Position numbers and translations under genes: made by a program. 64,000 nt of DNA from Pseudopedobacter sp037968815 (lineage in GTDB: Bacteria; Bacteroidota; Bacteroidia; Sphingobacteriales; Sphingobacteriaceae): positions 434,001 through 498,000 of the forward strand of contig JBBKWF010000011.1 in the NCBI GenBank assembly GCA_037968815.1, in the 5' to 3' direction. The notes beneath the pieces are model-generated. The model was not told where the DNA came from and made no database searches. It was given only the letters and a program-made list of their open reading frames with translations. Positions 52,818-62,207 of this stretch are shown piece after piece (positions within the stretch are counted from its first letter, which is position 1; every line of letters begins with the position of its first letter).

Positions 52818-54983
52818 ATGAGCAAGACAATTATTATTTCAAACAGGTTACCCGTTAAAATCACCCAAGAAAAAAACAAATATGAACTAAAAGTAAGCGA
52901 AGGCGGTTTAGCAACCGGTTTAGGTTCTGTATACAAAGAGGGTGATAATATTTGGATTGGATGGGCTGGTTTAGAAGTCCCTAAAGAAGATGAGCAGCAA
53001 ATTAGAAATCAACTGAGTAAAGAAAACCTTGCTCCAGTATTTTTAACTGAAGAAGAAATACATTTATATTACGAAGGTTTTTCTAATGAAACGCTTTGGC
53101 CTATTTTCCATTATATGTCCACTTATGCACAATATGAACAAAGCTATTGGGACAGCTACAAAAGCGTTAACGAAAAATTTAAAGATGCTGTTTTAGCAAT
53201 TGCGGAACCTGATGATGTGATTTGGGTACATGATTACCAACTACTATTACTCCCCGGCTTAATCAGAGAGCATTTACCTGATGCAACAATTGGTTTTTTC
53301 CAACATATTCCATTTCCATCTTATGAGCTATTTAGGCTACTGCCTTGGAGAGCAGAGCTTTTGGAAGGAATGTTAGGTTCTGATTTAATTGGTTTTCATA
53401 CCTATGATGATGTTAGACACTTTACAAGTTCAGCTACGCGGATTCTACCAATACAGACTAGTGCAAATGTGATACATAAAGAGGACAGAAACATCACCAT
53501 TGATGCCTTCCCGATGGGTATTGATGCTGAAAAATTTAGTGCATTACCTACCACCCAGAAAGTTATTGACATAGAGAAAGAGTACGAAGAGATATTAGGG
53601 GACACTAAAATAATATTATCAATAGATCGATTAGATTATAGTAAGGGGATTTTACAAAGATTAATGGCGTATGAAAAATTGCTAATTGAAAACCCTAAAT
53701 ATATAGAGCAGATTTGCTTACATATGATCGTAGTGCCTTCTCGAGACACCATCCCTCAATACCGCGATTTACGTGATGATATTGACAAGATGGTAGGAAA
53801 CATCAACTCTAGATTCCGTACCTCTTCATGGCATCCTATTCATTATTTCTATCGTTCCTTCCCTATTGAAGAGCTATCCGCTTTGTATAATAAATCGCAA
53901 ATATGCTTAGTTACGCCAATGCGAGATGGAATGAATTTGGTAAGTAAAGAATATATTGCTAGCCGAACAGACGATACAGGTGTGCTTATTTTAAGCGAAA
54001 TGGCTGGCGCATCTAAAGAGCTGATTGAAGCCTTAATTGTAAACCCGAACAATTTGGGCGAACTTTCGGATGCAATTATCCAAGGATTAGAAATGGACGT
54101 TGAAGAACAAGCCCTCCGAATGAAAAACCTAAAGCAAACGGTTGCTAAGTTTGACATTAAGCATTGGGTGAAAATCTTCATGGACCAATTAAGTGCAGTA
54201 AAAAAATTAGAGAAATCCAGAAGAGCTAGACATGTCAGCAAGCAGTTAGTCGCTAAATTTAGTGCAAAAATGAAGGCTTCTAAAAAGAGAGCTTTATTTT
54301 TAGATTATGATGGCACATTGGTCGGCTTTAAAGGGAATATTGATGACGCTTCACCTGATGCAGAACTTTACAAACTGATTAATAAATTAATTAGCGACGA
54401 TAGAAACCAGGTTATCATCATCAGCGGAAGAAAGCATGAAACACTAGACCAGTGGTTTGGACATATGCCAATTGACTTAATTGCTGAGCATGGCGCTTGG
54501 AAAAGAATTGGAAATGGAGGCTGGGAAGAAACCCCCAATCTATCTGACAAATGGAAAATATTTGTACGTCCGATGTTAGAGTCATATTCAGATCGTACTC
54601 CAGGTACTTTTATTGAAGAAAAAAGATATGCTTTAGCATGGCATTACCGAAAGGCAGAAGAAGGCTTGGGTGAACTTAGAGCAAATGAATTGATTAGTAA
54701 TATGCGCTACCTTACCAGAGAAAAAGGACTACAATTATTGCCCGGAAATAAAGTAGTGGAGATTAAAAGCTCAGAAATTAATAAGGGGAAAGCTACTTTA
54801 CAGTACCTTACCAACACTGATTTCGATTTTATTATTGCTATGGGTGATGACCATACAGATGAAGATATCTTTTTAGCAATTAACGATATTGCCATCACCA
54901 TTAAGGTAGGAAGTAGCATTTCTGAGGCAAACTATTACCTCAGAAATGTACAAGAAGTTAGAAGTTTACTTAACAGTCTCTGA
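52818..54983 (+). CDS. otsAB: Bifunctional trehalose-6-phosphate synthase/phosphatase
   Basis: This 721-residue cytoplasmic fusion has an N-terminal GT20 synthase domain (about 1-465; ISNRLPVKI, DVIWVHDYQLLLLPGLI, RLDYSKGI, MRDGMNLVSKEYIA) that makes trehalose 6-phosphate from UDP-glucose and glucose 6-phosphate. The C-terminal HAD phosphatase domain (about 480-715) has the nucleophile Asp in ALFLDYDGTLVGF and the acidic motif MGDDHTDEDIF. It therefore makes trehalose from start to end. Its last 18 bases overlap the end of the convergent GH15 gene. A role in osmotic or desiccation protection fits the divergent MscS gene. Confidence 0.96.
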   Translation: MSKTIIISNRLPVKITQEKNKYELKVSEGGLATGLGSVYKEGDNIWIGWAGLEVPKEDEQQIRNQLSKENLAPVFLTEEEIHLYYEGFSNETLWPIFHYMSTYAQYEQSYWDSYKSVNEKFKDAVLAIAEPDDVIWVHDYQLLLLPGLIREHLPDATIGFFQHIPFPSYELFRLLPWRAELLEGMLGSDLIGFHTYDDVRHFTSSATRILPIQTSANVIHKEDRNITIDAFPMGIDAEKFSALPTTQKVIDIEKEYEEILGDTKIILSIDRLDYSKGILQRLMAYEKLLIENPKYIEQICLHMIVVPSRDTIPQYRDLRDDIDKMVGNINSRFRTSSWHPIHYFYRSFPIEELSALYNKSQICLVTPMRDGMNLVSKEYIASRTDDTGVLILSEMAGASKELIEALIVNPNNLGELSDAIIQGLEMDVEEQALRMKNLKQTVAKFDIKHWVKIFMDQLSAVKKLEKSRRARHVSKQLVAKFSAKMKASKKRALFLDYDGTLVGFKGNIDDASPDAELYKLINKLISDDRNQVIIISGRKHETLDQWFGHMPIDLIAEHGAWKRIGNGGWEETPNLSDKWKIFVRPMLESYSDRTPGTFIEEKRYALAWHYRKAEEGLGELRANELISNMRYLTREKGLQLLPGNKVVEIKSSEINKGKATLQYLTNTDFDFIIAMGDDHTDEDIFLAINDIAITIKVGSSISEANYYLRNVQEVRSLLNSL

Positions 54984-56765
54984 AGATAAATACAGAGGCT
55001 TGTTAAGTTTATTAGATATTCTGTAGGCTGCATTCATTAATCCAACATGACTGTATGCCTGCGGAAAATTGCCCCACATGCTACCGTCAGTCTCATCTAC
55101 ATCCTCACTAAATAGCATTAGGTCGTTTGCATAAGGCATTAATTTTTCAAATTCTCTTATTGCATCGTCTAACCTACCTACACAAGCTAAAGCTTCCACA
55201 TACCAGAATGCGCAAATTAAAAATGTGCTTTCTGGTTTTCCAAAATCATCCTCATGTAAGTATCTATAAAATAAACCCGCTGGTGTTTTAAGCTCTGCTT
55301 CTAAAGCCGCTAAGTGATCTTTTGCTTTTTGCGAATTAGGATCTAGGTAATTCATCATAATTAATTGCAAGGTACTTGCATCTAAATATGGGCTACCTAC
55401 AGCATGGGTATAAACTTTACGAACGGGATCATAACATGCTTCAATATGGACCGCTGCTCTTTCCATTAAGCTTATTGCTTTTTCCTCTAATACTTTATCA
55501 TTAATGGTTCTGGCAATTTTAAGTGCCGCACTACAGCCTGCCCACTGAAATAAATTACTATAACAGTGTGTAAATGCGCTATTCCTGAATTCCCAAATAC
55601 CCGCGTCTTTTTCGTCGATGGTATGTTCAATTCTTTTCAGTGCGACTTCTACCAAATGAGCTGAATCCTTCCGCTCAGAAAAAACAAAGCGATGATCAGT
55701 ATATAAAGGAAGTAAAGAAATTAAAGCCTGACCGTATATATCATTTTGGATATGCTCATAAGCCTGATTCCCTATCCTCACCGGGCCATTACCCATATAA
55801 CCCTTAAGATGGTCGGCTATGGTTTCTGTTAAATCCTTTTGTCGCGAAATACTGTACAGTGGCTGGTAACGCAAACCTTCCTCAAAAGAAATATCAGTGA
55901 TATAATCAAAATACTTTTCTGTTTCTTCAAAATGCCCGATATGGTGTAATGCATTAATTACATAATAGGTATCTCTTAACCAACAATACCTATAATCCCA
56001 GTTTCTGCCACTTCCGGGAAACTCTGGTAAACTTGTAGTGCTGGCAGCTATAATTGCTCCTGTATCTTCGTACTGATGAATCTTTAAAGCTAAAGCCGAG
56101 CGAATTACGTATTCTTGGTTAAAATCTCCAATAGAGGATCTCTTAATCCAAGTACGCCAGTAAGCCATCGTTTTACTCAAAAATTCTTCTGATGTAGCTT
56201 CTGCACTCGCTTCTAATGGTTCTCCGTAGGTTAAAACCGCGTATTTGGTTTCCTTTAAAATAAAGTACTGGTCTTCAACAATGTAGGAGATAGTGGCATT
56301 GGTTGTTAAGCGTAAATTTTCGCCACAACCTTCAAAATTAACGTGATTACTTCCTCTTACTGTCCTTAACTCAGTCAAACCATAATTATAAACTGGTTTA
56401 CATACTATTTTTATATGCGGATTACCTTCTAAAGGTTCAATCTTTCTAACGAGCATTAGGGGTTTAAAATACCTATCATACTGCTCATAACGAGGCGCAA
56501 AATCGGTTACACGATATTTACCGGTTTCAGTTGTAATCTCAGTACAGAGTATATTGGTGTTTTCCAAATAATACTGCTTTGAGGTAAACTCTCCCGAAGG
56601 TTTAATTGAAAATTCACCTCCTTTTTCATCATCCAACATGGACCCAAAAACAAAAGAGCTATCAAACCGTGGCCAACAAAGCCATTTTACATCAGTATTC
56701 TTATGTATGTGTGCTAAAAAAGAACAATTACCAATTAATCCAGTCTCATAAACATGTCTTCCCAT
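54966..56765 (-). CDS. GH15 family enzyme (glucoamylase- or trehalase-like), cytoplasmic
   Basis: This 599-residue protein has no signal peptide. It has a GH15 beta-sandwich N-terminal domain (about 1-210; IGNCSFLAHI, WLCWPRFDSSFVFGSMLD) and an (alpha/alpha)6 catalytic barrel (about 220-590; NWDYRYCWLRDTYYVINAL, the acid-region DISFEEGLRYQPLYS, and the late DGSMWGNFPQAYSHVGLMNA). Family members cleave alpha-1,4-glucans, but several cytoplasmic bacterial ones encoded beside otsA/otsB are trehalases. The convergent, overlapping otsAB gene makes trehalose turnover a good guess. Start codon chosen because MGRHVYETGLIGN is the usual family start. Confidence 0.9.
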   Translation of the reverse strand: MGRHVYETGLIGNCSFLAHIHKNTDVKWLCWPRFDSSFVFGSMLDDEKGGEFSIKPSGEFTSKQYYLENTNILCTEITTETGKYRVTDFAPRYEQYDRYFKPLMLVRKIEPLEGNPHIKIVCKPVYNYGLTELRTVRGSNHVNFEGCGENLRLTTNATISYIVEDQYFILKETKYAVLTYGEPLEASAEATSEEFLSKTMAYWRTWIKRSSIGDFNQEYVIRSALALKIHQYEDTGAIIAASTTSLPEFPGSGRNWDYRYCWLRDTYYVINALHHIGHFEETEKYFDYITDISFEEGLRYQPLYSISRQKDLTETIADHLKGYMGNGPVRIGNQAYEHIQNDIYGQALISLLPLYTDHRFVFSERKDSAHLVEVALKRIEHTIDEKDAGIWEFRNSAFTHCYSNLFQWAGCSAALKIARTINDKVLEEKAISLMERAAVHIEACYDPVRKVYTHAVGSPYLDASTLQLIMMNYLDPNSQKAKDHLAALEAELKTPAGLFYRYLHEDDFGKPESTFLICAFWYVEALACVGRLDDAIREFEKLMPYANDLMLFSEDVDETDGSMWGNFPQAYSHVGLMNAAYRISNKLNKPLYLSSETVK

Positions 56766-56884
56766 AAAATTTGTATATTTTTTTGTTAACCTTACAAGGT
56801 TTATACCTAAAACCTTTAAAATACAACATTTTTTTTGCTAAAATTTAAAAATAAAGACAGAAAATGACAATAAACAGGAAGTTT

Positions 56885-59035
56885 CTACTCGTTTCGGCGT
56901 TGTTCCCTACGTTCTCGTCTTATTTCTCTTGGAGTTTTTTCTGTACTATCCTTAGTTTCTGAAGTCTTGCTTGGTGCGGTTTCAAAAACTCGTTTTAAAA
57001 AGCTTTCTTTTTTTTCGATAGAATCTTTAGTTGAATGCTTTTTGAAAATATTTAAATTGAAGAAACCGTTATCATCATCTTCGGCTAAGCTATCAGGCAT
57101 AAAATCATCGGGTGCAATCTGCTTACGCAAGCTTTCTTTCAAACGCACTCCGTAAAACCCATAATTGCTACTATCACGCGGAATATATCCGCTAACGGCC
57201 ATCAACCTCCCTAAAGAAGCAAAATAACCGCTCATATAAGGTTTTAACGAACCATCTGATTGCCACTTATACAAACCTGCCTTCGGTCGCGGAACAATGC
57301 TTGCCAAGTAAATAGACTCCCCAACCGACAGCTCTGCCGGAGATTTTCCAAAATAATAATGCGCTGCCTCGCCAATGCCGTAAACGTTATTTCCCCACTC
57401 AATAATGTTCAAATAAACCTCATACATTCTTGACTTGGTGGTTAATTTTTGGTTTTCTATTAACCAAACAATCAATATTTCTTCAAACTTACGAGCTAGG
57501 TTTTTCTTCCTGTTTAAGAAAGCATTTTTAACCAGCTGCATAGAAATGGTACTTGCGCCTCTTTTAAAAGATTTCGCTTTAAAATTGGTAGCTATTGATT
57601 TGCGTATGGCTTCTTCTTCAAAACCTTTATGATTATAAAAAGTAGGATCTTCTGAACTTATAAGCGCATTTCTCATGTTCGGAGATATAGACTGCAAAGG
57701 CGTAAAGTTTGAATTAGTTGGCCCCACAATAATATCCCGAACAGGTTTACCTTTTTCATAAGGTGTATACACAAAGGGGTTGTTAATTTTCTGGAAGTTG
57801 ACTTTTCCAAATTTCACAATTTTAAAATCATTACTTCCAGTTAAACCGGATGTAAAAATTACATCATCTGGCTTAGCTTCATCCAAATAAAAATTAAGTG
57901 CATAATTTAATTTCCCATGAACTTTTATACCTTCTAAGGATTCAAACAAACCGACTGGAAATGCATCAAAAACATCTTGTGCAACTTGGTCATAAGCATC
58001 TATTTTAAGTTGGTAAATTTTATTTTCGCCCAATGTAATTTTCACAAAAGGATTTATCTGTGCCTTCCCTAAGTTAATAACAGAGCTACTATCTAATGTA
58101 ATATAGTTAGTGCCTATCAAAAAAGTTGCATCTATACTCCCCGACTTCACAATTACATCGTTAGGTGCAATTTTAGGATTATTTATAACTAGGTTTCTTA
58201 CAGACCAAGTGCCATCAATCTCAAATTCTTTCCCTACCTTTTTAGCACTTCTCATGGTGGTTCTTACAGTATCAAAACTCACTTTAAGCCCATATTTATT
58301 ATCTAGGTAGGGAAATTTAACCTGCTGATTATCTGCAAAAAGTTTTAAATCTAATTCTTGATTTGATGGATCGGCAGTACCAGTTACATGCCAAACTGCT
58401 TGGTTAGCGTTTAGTTTTATAGTTGAATTTACTTTACCGTTTACTATGGTTGCGCTTTCTGCCTCTAAACTAAAATGTGTGGTATCCTGATCAAAGTTGA
58501 GGACAAAGTTTTTTATGTCCATATCATCAGGTATTTTATCTAAGGCTTTTCTCAGCAGTTTATTTGCAAGTTCAGATAAATCACTTTTATTTTCTTTTTT
58601 CACCGAATCCCGCTCTTCTTTTTTGAACAGAAAGTCATAATTACTTAGACTATCTTTTTTTACTAATGATACAAAAGCATTGTGTATATCAAGTTCAGAG
58701 ATTTTAACATTCCCAAACAAAAGAGGGAACAACTTAACACCAACTTTTAAATCAGTTATTCTAGCTAAGCTATCGCGGTTTTCTGGAATTACAGAAATAT
58801 CTTTAAAGTGAACTGAGGTTAAACCATCAAAACCGTATGAACCAATGTGTACATTCAAATTATATTTAGTTTTTGCTTTGGAAATACCCTTTGCTACCGC
58901 CGCTTTTAATAGTCCATCTCTTTTACTGTAAGCAATTGAAGCCCCAACAATAAGTATAGCAAGGAATGCTACAGTACTAATAATGATGGTTTTTTTATAC
59001 TTTTTAAAGAAAGACTTTCGGTTGGGTTGGTACAT
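56885..59035 (-). CDS. GT51 peptidoglycan transglycosylase with long periplasmic AsmA-like region
   Basis: This 716-residue protein has a short basic N-terminus and one membrane helix (about 15-35). A long periplasmic segment (about 36-430), rich in beta-strand and resembling AsmA-type repeats, follows, and then a GT51 glycosyltransferase domain (about 435-610). The catalytic Glu lies in SSEDPTFYNHKGF; RGASTISMQLVKN and IEWGNNVYGIGEAAHYYFGK are further family motifs. No penicillin-binding transpeptidase domain follows; the C-terminus is an acidic and Arg/Glu-rich tail. It is thus a monofunctional lipid II polymerase with an unusual extra region. Confidence 0.88.
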   Translation of the reverse strand: MYQPNRKSFFKKYKKTIIISTVAFLAILIVGASIAYSKRDGLLKAAVAKGISKAKTKYNLNVHIGSYGFDGLTSVHFKDISVIPENRDSLARITDLKVGVKLFPLLFGNVKISELDIHNAFVSLVKKDSLSNYDFLFKKEERDSVKKENKSDLSELANKLLRKALDKIPDDMDIKNFVLNFDQDTTHFSLEAESATIVNGKVNSTIKLNANQAVWHVTGTADPSNQELDLKLFADNQQVKFPYLDNKYGLKVSFDTVRTTMRSAKKVGKEFEIDGTWSVRNLVINNPKIAPNDVIVKSGSIDATFLIGTNYITLDSSSVINLGKAQINPFVKITLGENKIYQLKIDAYDQVAQDVFDAFPVGLFESLEGIKVHGKLNYALNFYLDEAKPDDVIFTSGLTGSNDFKIVKFGKVNFQKINNPFVYTPYEKGKPVRDIIVGPTNSNFTPLQSISPNMRNALISSEDPTFYNHKGFEEEAIRKSIATNFKAKSFKRGASTISMQLVKNAFLNRKKNLARKFEEILIVWLIENQKLTTKSRMYEVYLNIIEWGNNVYGIGEAAHYYFGKSPAELSVGESIYLASIVPRPKAGLYKWQSDGSLKPYMSGYFASLGRLMAVSGYIPRDSSNYGFYGVRLKESLRKQIAPDDFMPDSLAEDDDNGFFNLNIFKKHSTKDSIEKKESFLKRVFETAPSKTSETKDSTEKTPREIRRERREQRRNE

Positions 59036-59159
59036 ACAATCTGCTGTTGCTAAAATTTATATTCAAATATGTTTTTAATTTCTCGGTTTTGTGTCAAAAA
59101 CAAAGCCGAATCCTATATATCATTCTAAGTTTTGTAAATTCGGACATAATTTAAATAAA

Positions 59160-60230
59160 ATGTCGTTTACAAAAGAAAATATATTAGACGCCTTAAAAAA
59201 TGTAGAGGATCCGGATTTCAAAAAAGATTTGGTAACGCTAAAAATGATTGAGGATATAAAAATTGATGGCAATAAAGTGAGTTTTACTGTGGTGCTTACC
59301 ACACCGGCTTGTCCCATGAAGGAAATGCTGGAAAATGCTTGTAGAAATGCCATCAAACACTTTGTGAGTAAAGATGCTGAAATCAGCATAAATATGACCA
59401 GCAGAGTTACAGCACCACCACAACAGCTAACCGGCGACATCAAAAACATAATTGTTGTTGCATCCGGGAAAGGTGGAGTTGGAAAGTCGACAGTGGCTGC
59501 TAACTTAGCTTTAGCCTTGCAGTTGAACGGAGCGAAAGTAGGTTTAATTGATGCCGATATTTACGGTCCGTCTGTACCTATTATGTTTGGCTTACAAGGT
59601 GCAAAACCTAAAGCTTCTGAAGTTAATGGAAAAACACGGATTGAACCTATTGAGCAGTATGGTATTAAATTACTTTCTTTAGGCTTTTTCACTGACCCAA
59701 ATCAGCCTGTGCCTTGGAGAGGACCAATGGCTTCTACTGCGGTAAAGCAACTTTTTAATGATGCGGATTGGGGCGAATTAGATTATTTAGTGGTGGATTT
59801 GCCTCCAGGTACTGGCGATATACACATTACGGTAGCACAAAGTTTTCCGATATCAGGTGCCGTAATTGTAACTACGCCTCAACAAGTTGCACTTGCTGAT
59901 GCTAAAAAAGGTATAGGCATGTTTAAAATGGATGCCATTAACATCCCAATTTTAGGGGTGATTGAAAATATGTCGTATTTTACACCTGCTGAACTCCCAG
60001 AAAACAAATATTATATTTTTGGTAAAAACGGAGGTAAAGAGCTTGCCGAGCTGTATAATGCACCATTTTTAGGCGAATTGCCTTTGGTACAAAGCATAAG
60101 TGAAGCAGGCGACAGTGGAACTCCGGTAGTTCTTCAAGAAAACCAAGTGATTGCTAGTGCGTTTATGCAGTTGGCGCAAAAGGTGGCTCAGCAAGTTGCC
60201 ATAAAAAACAACGAAGCTAAAACAAAATAG
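59160..60230 (+). CDS. mrp: Mrp/ApbC-type Fe-S cluster carrier ATPase
   Basis: This protein is about 356 residues long. I chose the start at 59160 (MSFTKENILD); the frame extends to 59091 but that adds 23 residues before the conserved MIP18 domain. The N-terminal MIP18/DUF59 domain (about 3-80; LTTPACPMKEMLENAC) is followed by the deviant Walker P-loop ASGKGGVGKST (101-111), LIDADIYGPS and VVDLPPGTGD. The C-terminal CxxC that binds the cluster in typical Mrp is absent: the segment reads ENMSYFTPAELPENKYYIFG. The only cysteines are in the MIP18 domain. An Nfu gene follows, so the pair is probably an Fe-S delivery unit. Confidence 0.93.
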   Translation: MSFTKENILDALKNVEDPDFKKDLVTLKMIEDIKIDGNKVSFTVVLTTPACPMKEMLENACRNAIKHFVSKDAEISINMTSRVTAPPQQLTGDIKNIIVVASGKGGVGKSTVAANLALALQLNGAKVGLIDADIYGPSVPIMFGLQGAKPKASEVNGKTRIEPIEQYGIKLLSLGFFTDPNQPVPWRGPMASTAVKQLFNDADWGELDYLVVDLPPGTGDIHITVAQSFPISGAVIVTTPQQVALADAKKGIGMFKMDAINIPILGVIENMSYFTPAELPENKYYIFGKNGGKELAELYNAPFLGELPLVQSISEAGDSGTPVVLQENQVIASAFMQLAQKVAQQVAIKNNEAKTK

Positions 60231-60278
60231 ACCGTTTTAGACGAATAAAATCTGTATTTTTATATAAAATAAAACACG

Positions 60279-60566
60279 ATGAGTGATAAAGAAAATTTGT
60301 TGGCAAAAGTAGAAGAAGCTTTAGATACGATAAGACCGTATTTAATTGCCGACGCAGGAAATGTGGAGATTTTAGAGATAACAGATGAAAACGTTTTAAA
60401 AATCAAACTGTTAGGTTCTTGCGAATCATGCCCGATGAGCATTATGACGCTTAAAGCAGGGATTGAACAGGCTGTTAAGAAAGCTGTACCAGAAATTACA
60501 GCTGTTGAAGCAGTAAACCTTACCCCTATGGATTCGCCAAATGCAGTGATGCCTAATAGACAATAA
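60279..60566 (+). CDS. NifU-like C-terminal domain Fe-S scaffold (Nfu)
   Basis: This 95-residue protein is a stand-alone Nfu domain with the conserved LLGSCESCPMS motif, where the CxxC (48-51) binds a bridging Fe-S cluster in dimers. The flanking VEEALDTIRPYLIADAGNVEI is typical. It lies 48 bases after mrp in the same direction, so both are probably co-transcribed. Since Mrp here lacks its own CxxC, Nfu may hold the cluster and Mrp provide the ATPase. It is followed by a terminator. Confidence 0.93.
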   Translation: MSDKENLLAKVEEALDTIRPYLIADAGNVEILEITDENVLKIKLLGSCESCPMSIMTLKAGIEQAVKKAVPEITAVEAVNLTPMDSPNAVMPNRQ

Positions 60567-60588
60567 TTATTAAATTAAAACATATTGG

Positions 60589-60622
60589 GAGCCTTTTCGT
60601 TAAAAGAGAAGGCTCTTTTTGT
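60589..60622 (+). terminator. Terminator after the mrp-nfu operon
   Basis: GAGCCTTTTC and GAGAAGGCTC (one mismatch) with a 7-base loop are followed by TTTTTG, 23 bases after the nfu stop. Confidence 0.8.
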
Positions 60623-60681
60623 TTAACAAAAATTAACAAAAATTATTACTGTTACCTTTTTTTTTGGTATAAATTAGCGGT

Positions 60682-61311
60682 TTGAAAAACTTAATCATCC
60701 TCATATTACTCACTTTTGGTTTGCAGGCTTTTAGCCAGCAGACTAAACCTTTAGTGCAGTTTTCTGGAGTAATTTATGACAAAGACAGTAATTCTGTAGT
60801 TCCTTATGTAACTATCAAAAACCTATCTGATGGTGGCAAAGCTTATAGCGCAAACTATAAGGGCTATTTCTCATTTGTGGTAAACGAGGGCGACAGTATT
60901 ATATTTAGTTCTGTAGGTTATAAAAAACTAAAGCTTACCATTCCTCAAAATTTAGAAGACAAGAAATTTACCGCTTTAATCAAAATGAAAGCGGATAACA
61001 TAGAATTACCTACCGTAACTGTTTTCCCTTGGGCTAGTGTTGACGAGTTTAAAAAAGACTTTTTAACGATGAAGTTTGCCGATGATGATTTAGAAATTGC
61101 AATGAAAAACTTATCCAAGGAAAGTTTAAGAACTTCCTCTGCCTCCTTACCTCGTGATGGTGGAGAATATAATATAAGCAGTTTCCAAAATAATCACAAT
61201 AGCCTTGTTAATAGCCACATGGTGCAAACTAACCCGCTATTAAACCCACTTGCTTGGGGCGCATTAATCAAACAAATTTCTGAAGGCAATAAGTCAAGAA
61301 ATAAGGACTAA
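60682..61311 (+). CDS. Exported carboxypeptidase-regulatory-like domain protein
   Basis: This 209-residue protein begins with TTG at 60682 (MKNLIILILLTFGLQAFSQQ), which gives a complete signal peptide; there is no ATG that would do so. The mature N-terminal part (about 24-110; VQFSGVIYDKDSNSVVPYVT, GYFSFVVNEGDSIIFSSVGY) is a CarboxypepD_reg-like beta-sandwich, the fold found in front of SusC plugs and alone in many Bacteroidota exports. The remaining 100 residues (LPTVTVFPWASVDEFKKDF) have no recognised domain. It could sit in the periplasm or outer membrane. Function unknown; neighbours give no clue. Confidence 0.8.
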   Translation: MKNLIILILLTFGLQAFSQQTKPLVQFSGVIYDKDSNSVVPYVTIKNLSDGGKAYSANYKGYFSFVVNEGDSIIFSSVGYKKLKLTIPQNLEDKKFTALIKMKADNIELPTVTVFPWASVDEFKKDFLTMKFADDDLEIAMKNLSKESLRTSSASLPRDGGEYNISSFQNNHNSLVNSHMVQTNPLLNPLAWGALIKQISEGNKSRNKD

Positions 61312-61527
61312 GAGAAGCAAGAACTTTTGAGAAACAAGAGTAAAGACACAAGAGCCAAGACTGATTTGCTATCGCCCCTTCTAATAGACCACTAAACAAG
61401 ATTTCTATAAAGTATTACTGACGAACTAGAGTTAAGTGAAATATACCATGACGTAAAAACATCATCGTAAACAATTTATTAACAGCAATACAAATCTTTT
61501 GACTTCCTGCCTTTAAATAACTCTAGA

Positions 61528-62097
61528 TTATCTCTTTTTTCTCTGTAATGGGAACTTCATTTTATACTCCACTTTTACAGCACCTTTAGAAATTGCATCT
61601 AACCTGCCTTTAAGCATGGTTTTACGTAATGGGTTTATTCTATCAGTAAATAGTTTTCCCTGTATATGGTCATACTCATGTTGTATAACTCGGGCAGCCA
61701 ATCCGGTATAAGACTCTTCGTGAAGTTTAAACTCCTCATCATAGTAGCTTATTTTTAGATCTTTATGTCTGCTCACATTCTCTCTAATATCAGGAATACT
61801 CAAGCATCCTTCATTAAAACTCCACTTTTCACCAGTTTCTTCTTCAATTACTGGGTTAATAAATACCTTTTTAAAGTCCTTTAACCCTTCTTCATCCTCA
61901 GAAAAAGGCGAAGCATCCACTATAAACAACCTAATAGCCAACCCAACTTGTGGCGCTGCTAAACCTACCCCACTTGCTGCATACATTGTCTCAAACATAT
62001 TGTCAATCAACGTCTTTAGGTTGGGGTAATCGTTATCGATATCGTCTGCAACTTTCTTTAAAACTGGATCGCCGTATGCTACTATTGGTAATTTCAT
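61528..62097 (-). CDS. def: Peptide deformylase
   Basis: This 189-residue metalloenzyme removes the N-formyl group from new proteins. All three motifs are intact: GVGLAAPQVG (43-52), EGCLSIP with the metal ligand Cys98, and QHEYDHIQG with ligands His140 and His144 and catalytic Glu141. The length and the C-terminal basic tail (FPLQRKKR) are usual for Bacteroidota. It is a single gene here; the fmt gene is not adjacent. A TATTTTTG box lies 5 bases upstream of the ATG (62102-62109); if used, the mRNA would be almost leaderless. Confidence 0.96.
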   Translation of the reverse strand: MKLPIVAYGDPVLKKVADDIDNDYPNLKTLIDNMFETMYAASGVGLAAPQVGLAIRLFIVDASPFSEDEEGLKDFKKVFINPVIEEETGEKWSFNEGCLSIPDIRENVSRHKDLKISYYDEEFKLHEESYTGLAARVIQHEYDHIQGKLFTDRINPLRKTMLKGRLDAISKGAVKVEYKMKFPLQRKKR

Positions 62098-62207
62098 CCG
62101 GCAAAAATAAACATTTATGTACCTATTTTACTAACATATTAGTATAACAATAAATTGAATGTTGCCCGAAAAGATAATTTACTTAACTTTAATAAATTTT
62201 TGAATAA

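Noticed and set aside
62102..62109. A promoter box for def (TATTTTTG)
   Set aside because: It matches the consensus but lies 5 bases from the ATG; without transcription-start data it is not listed as a feature.
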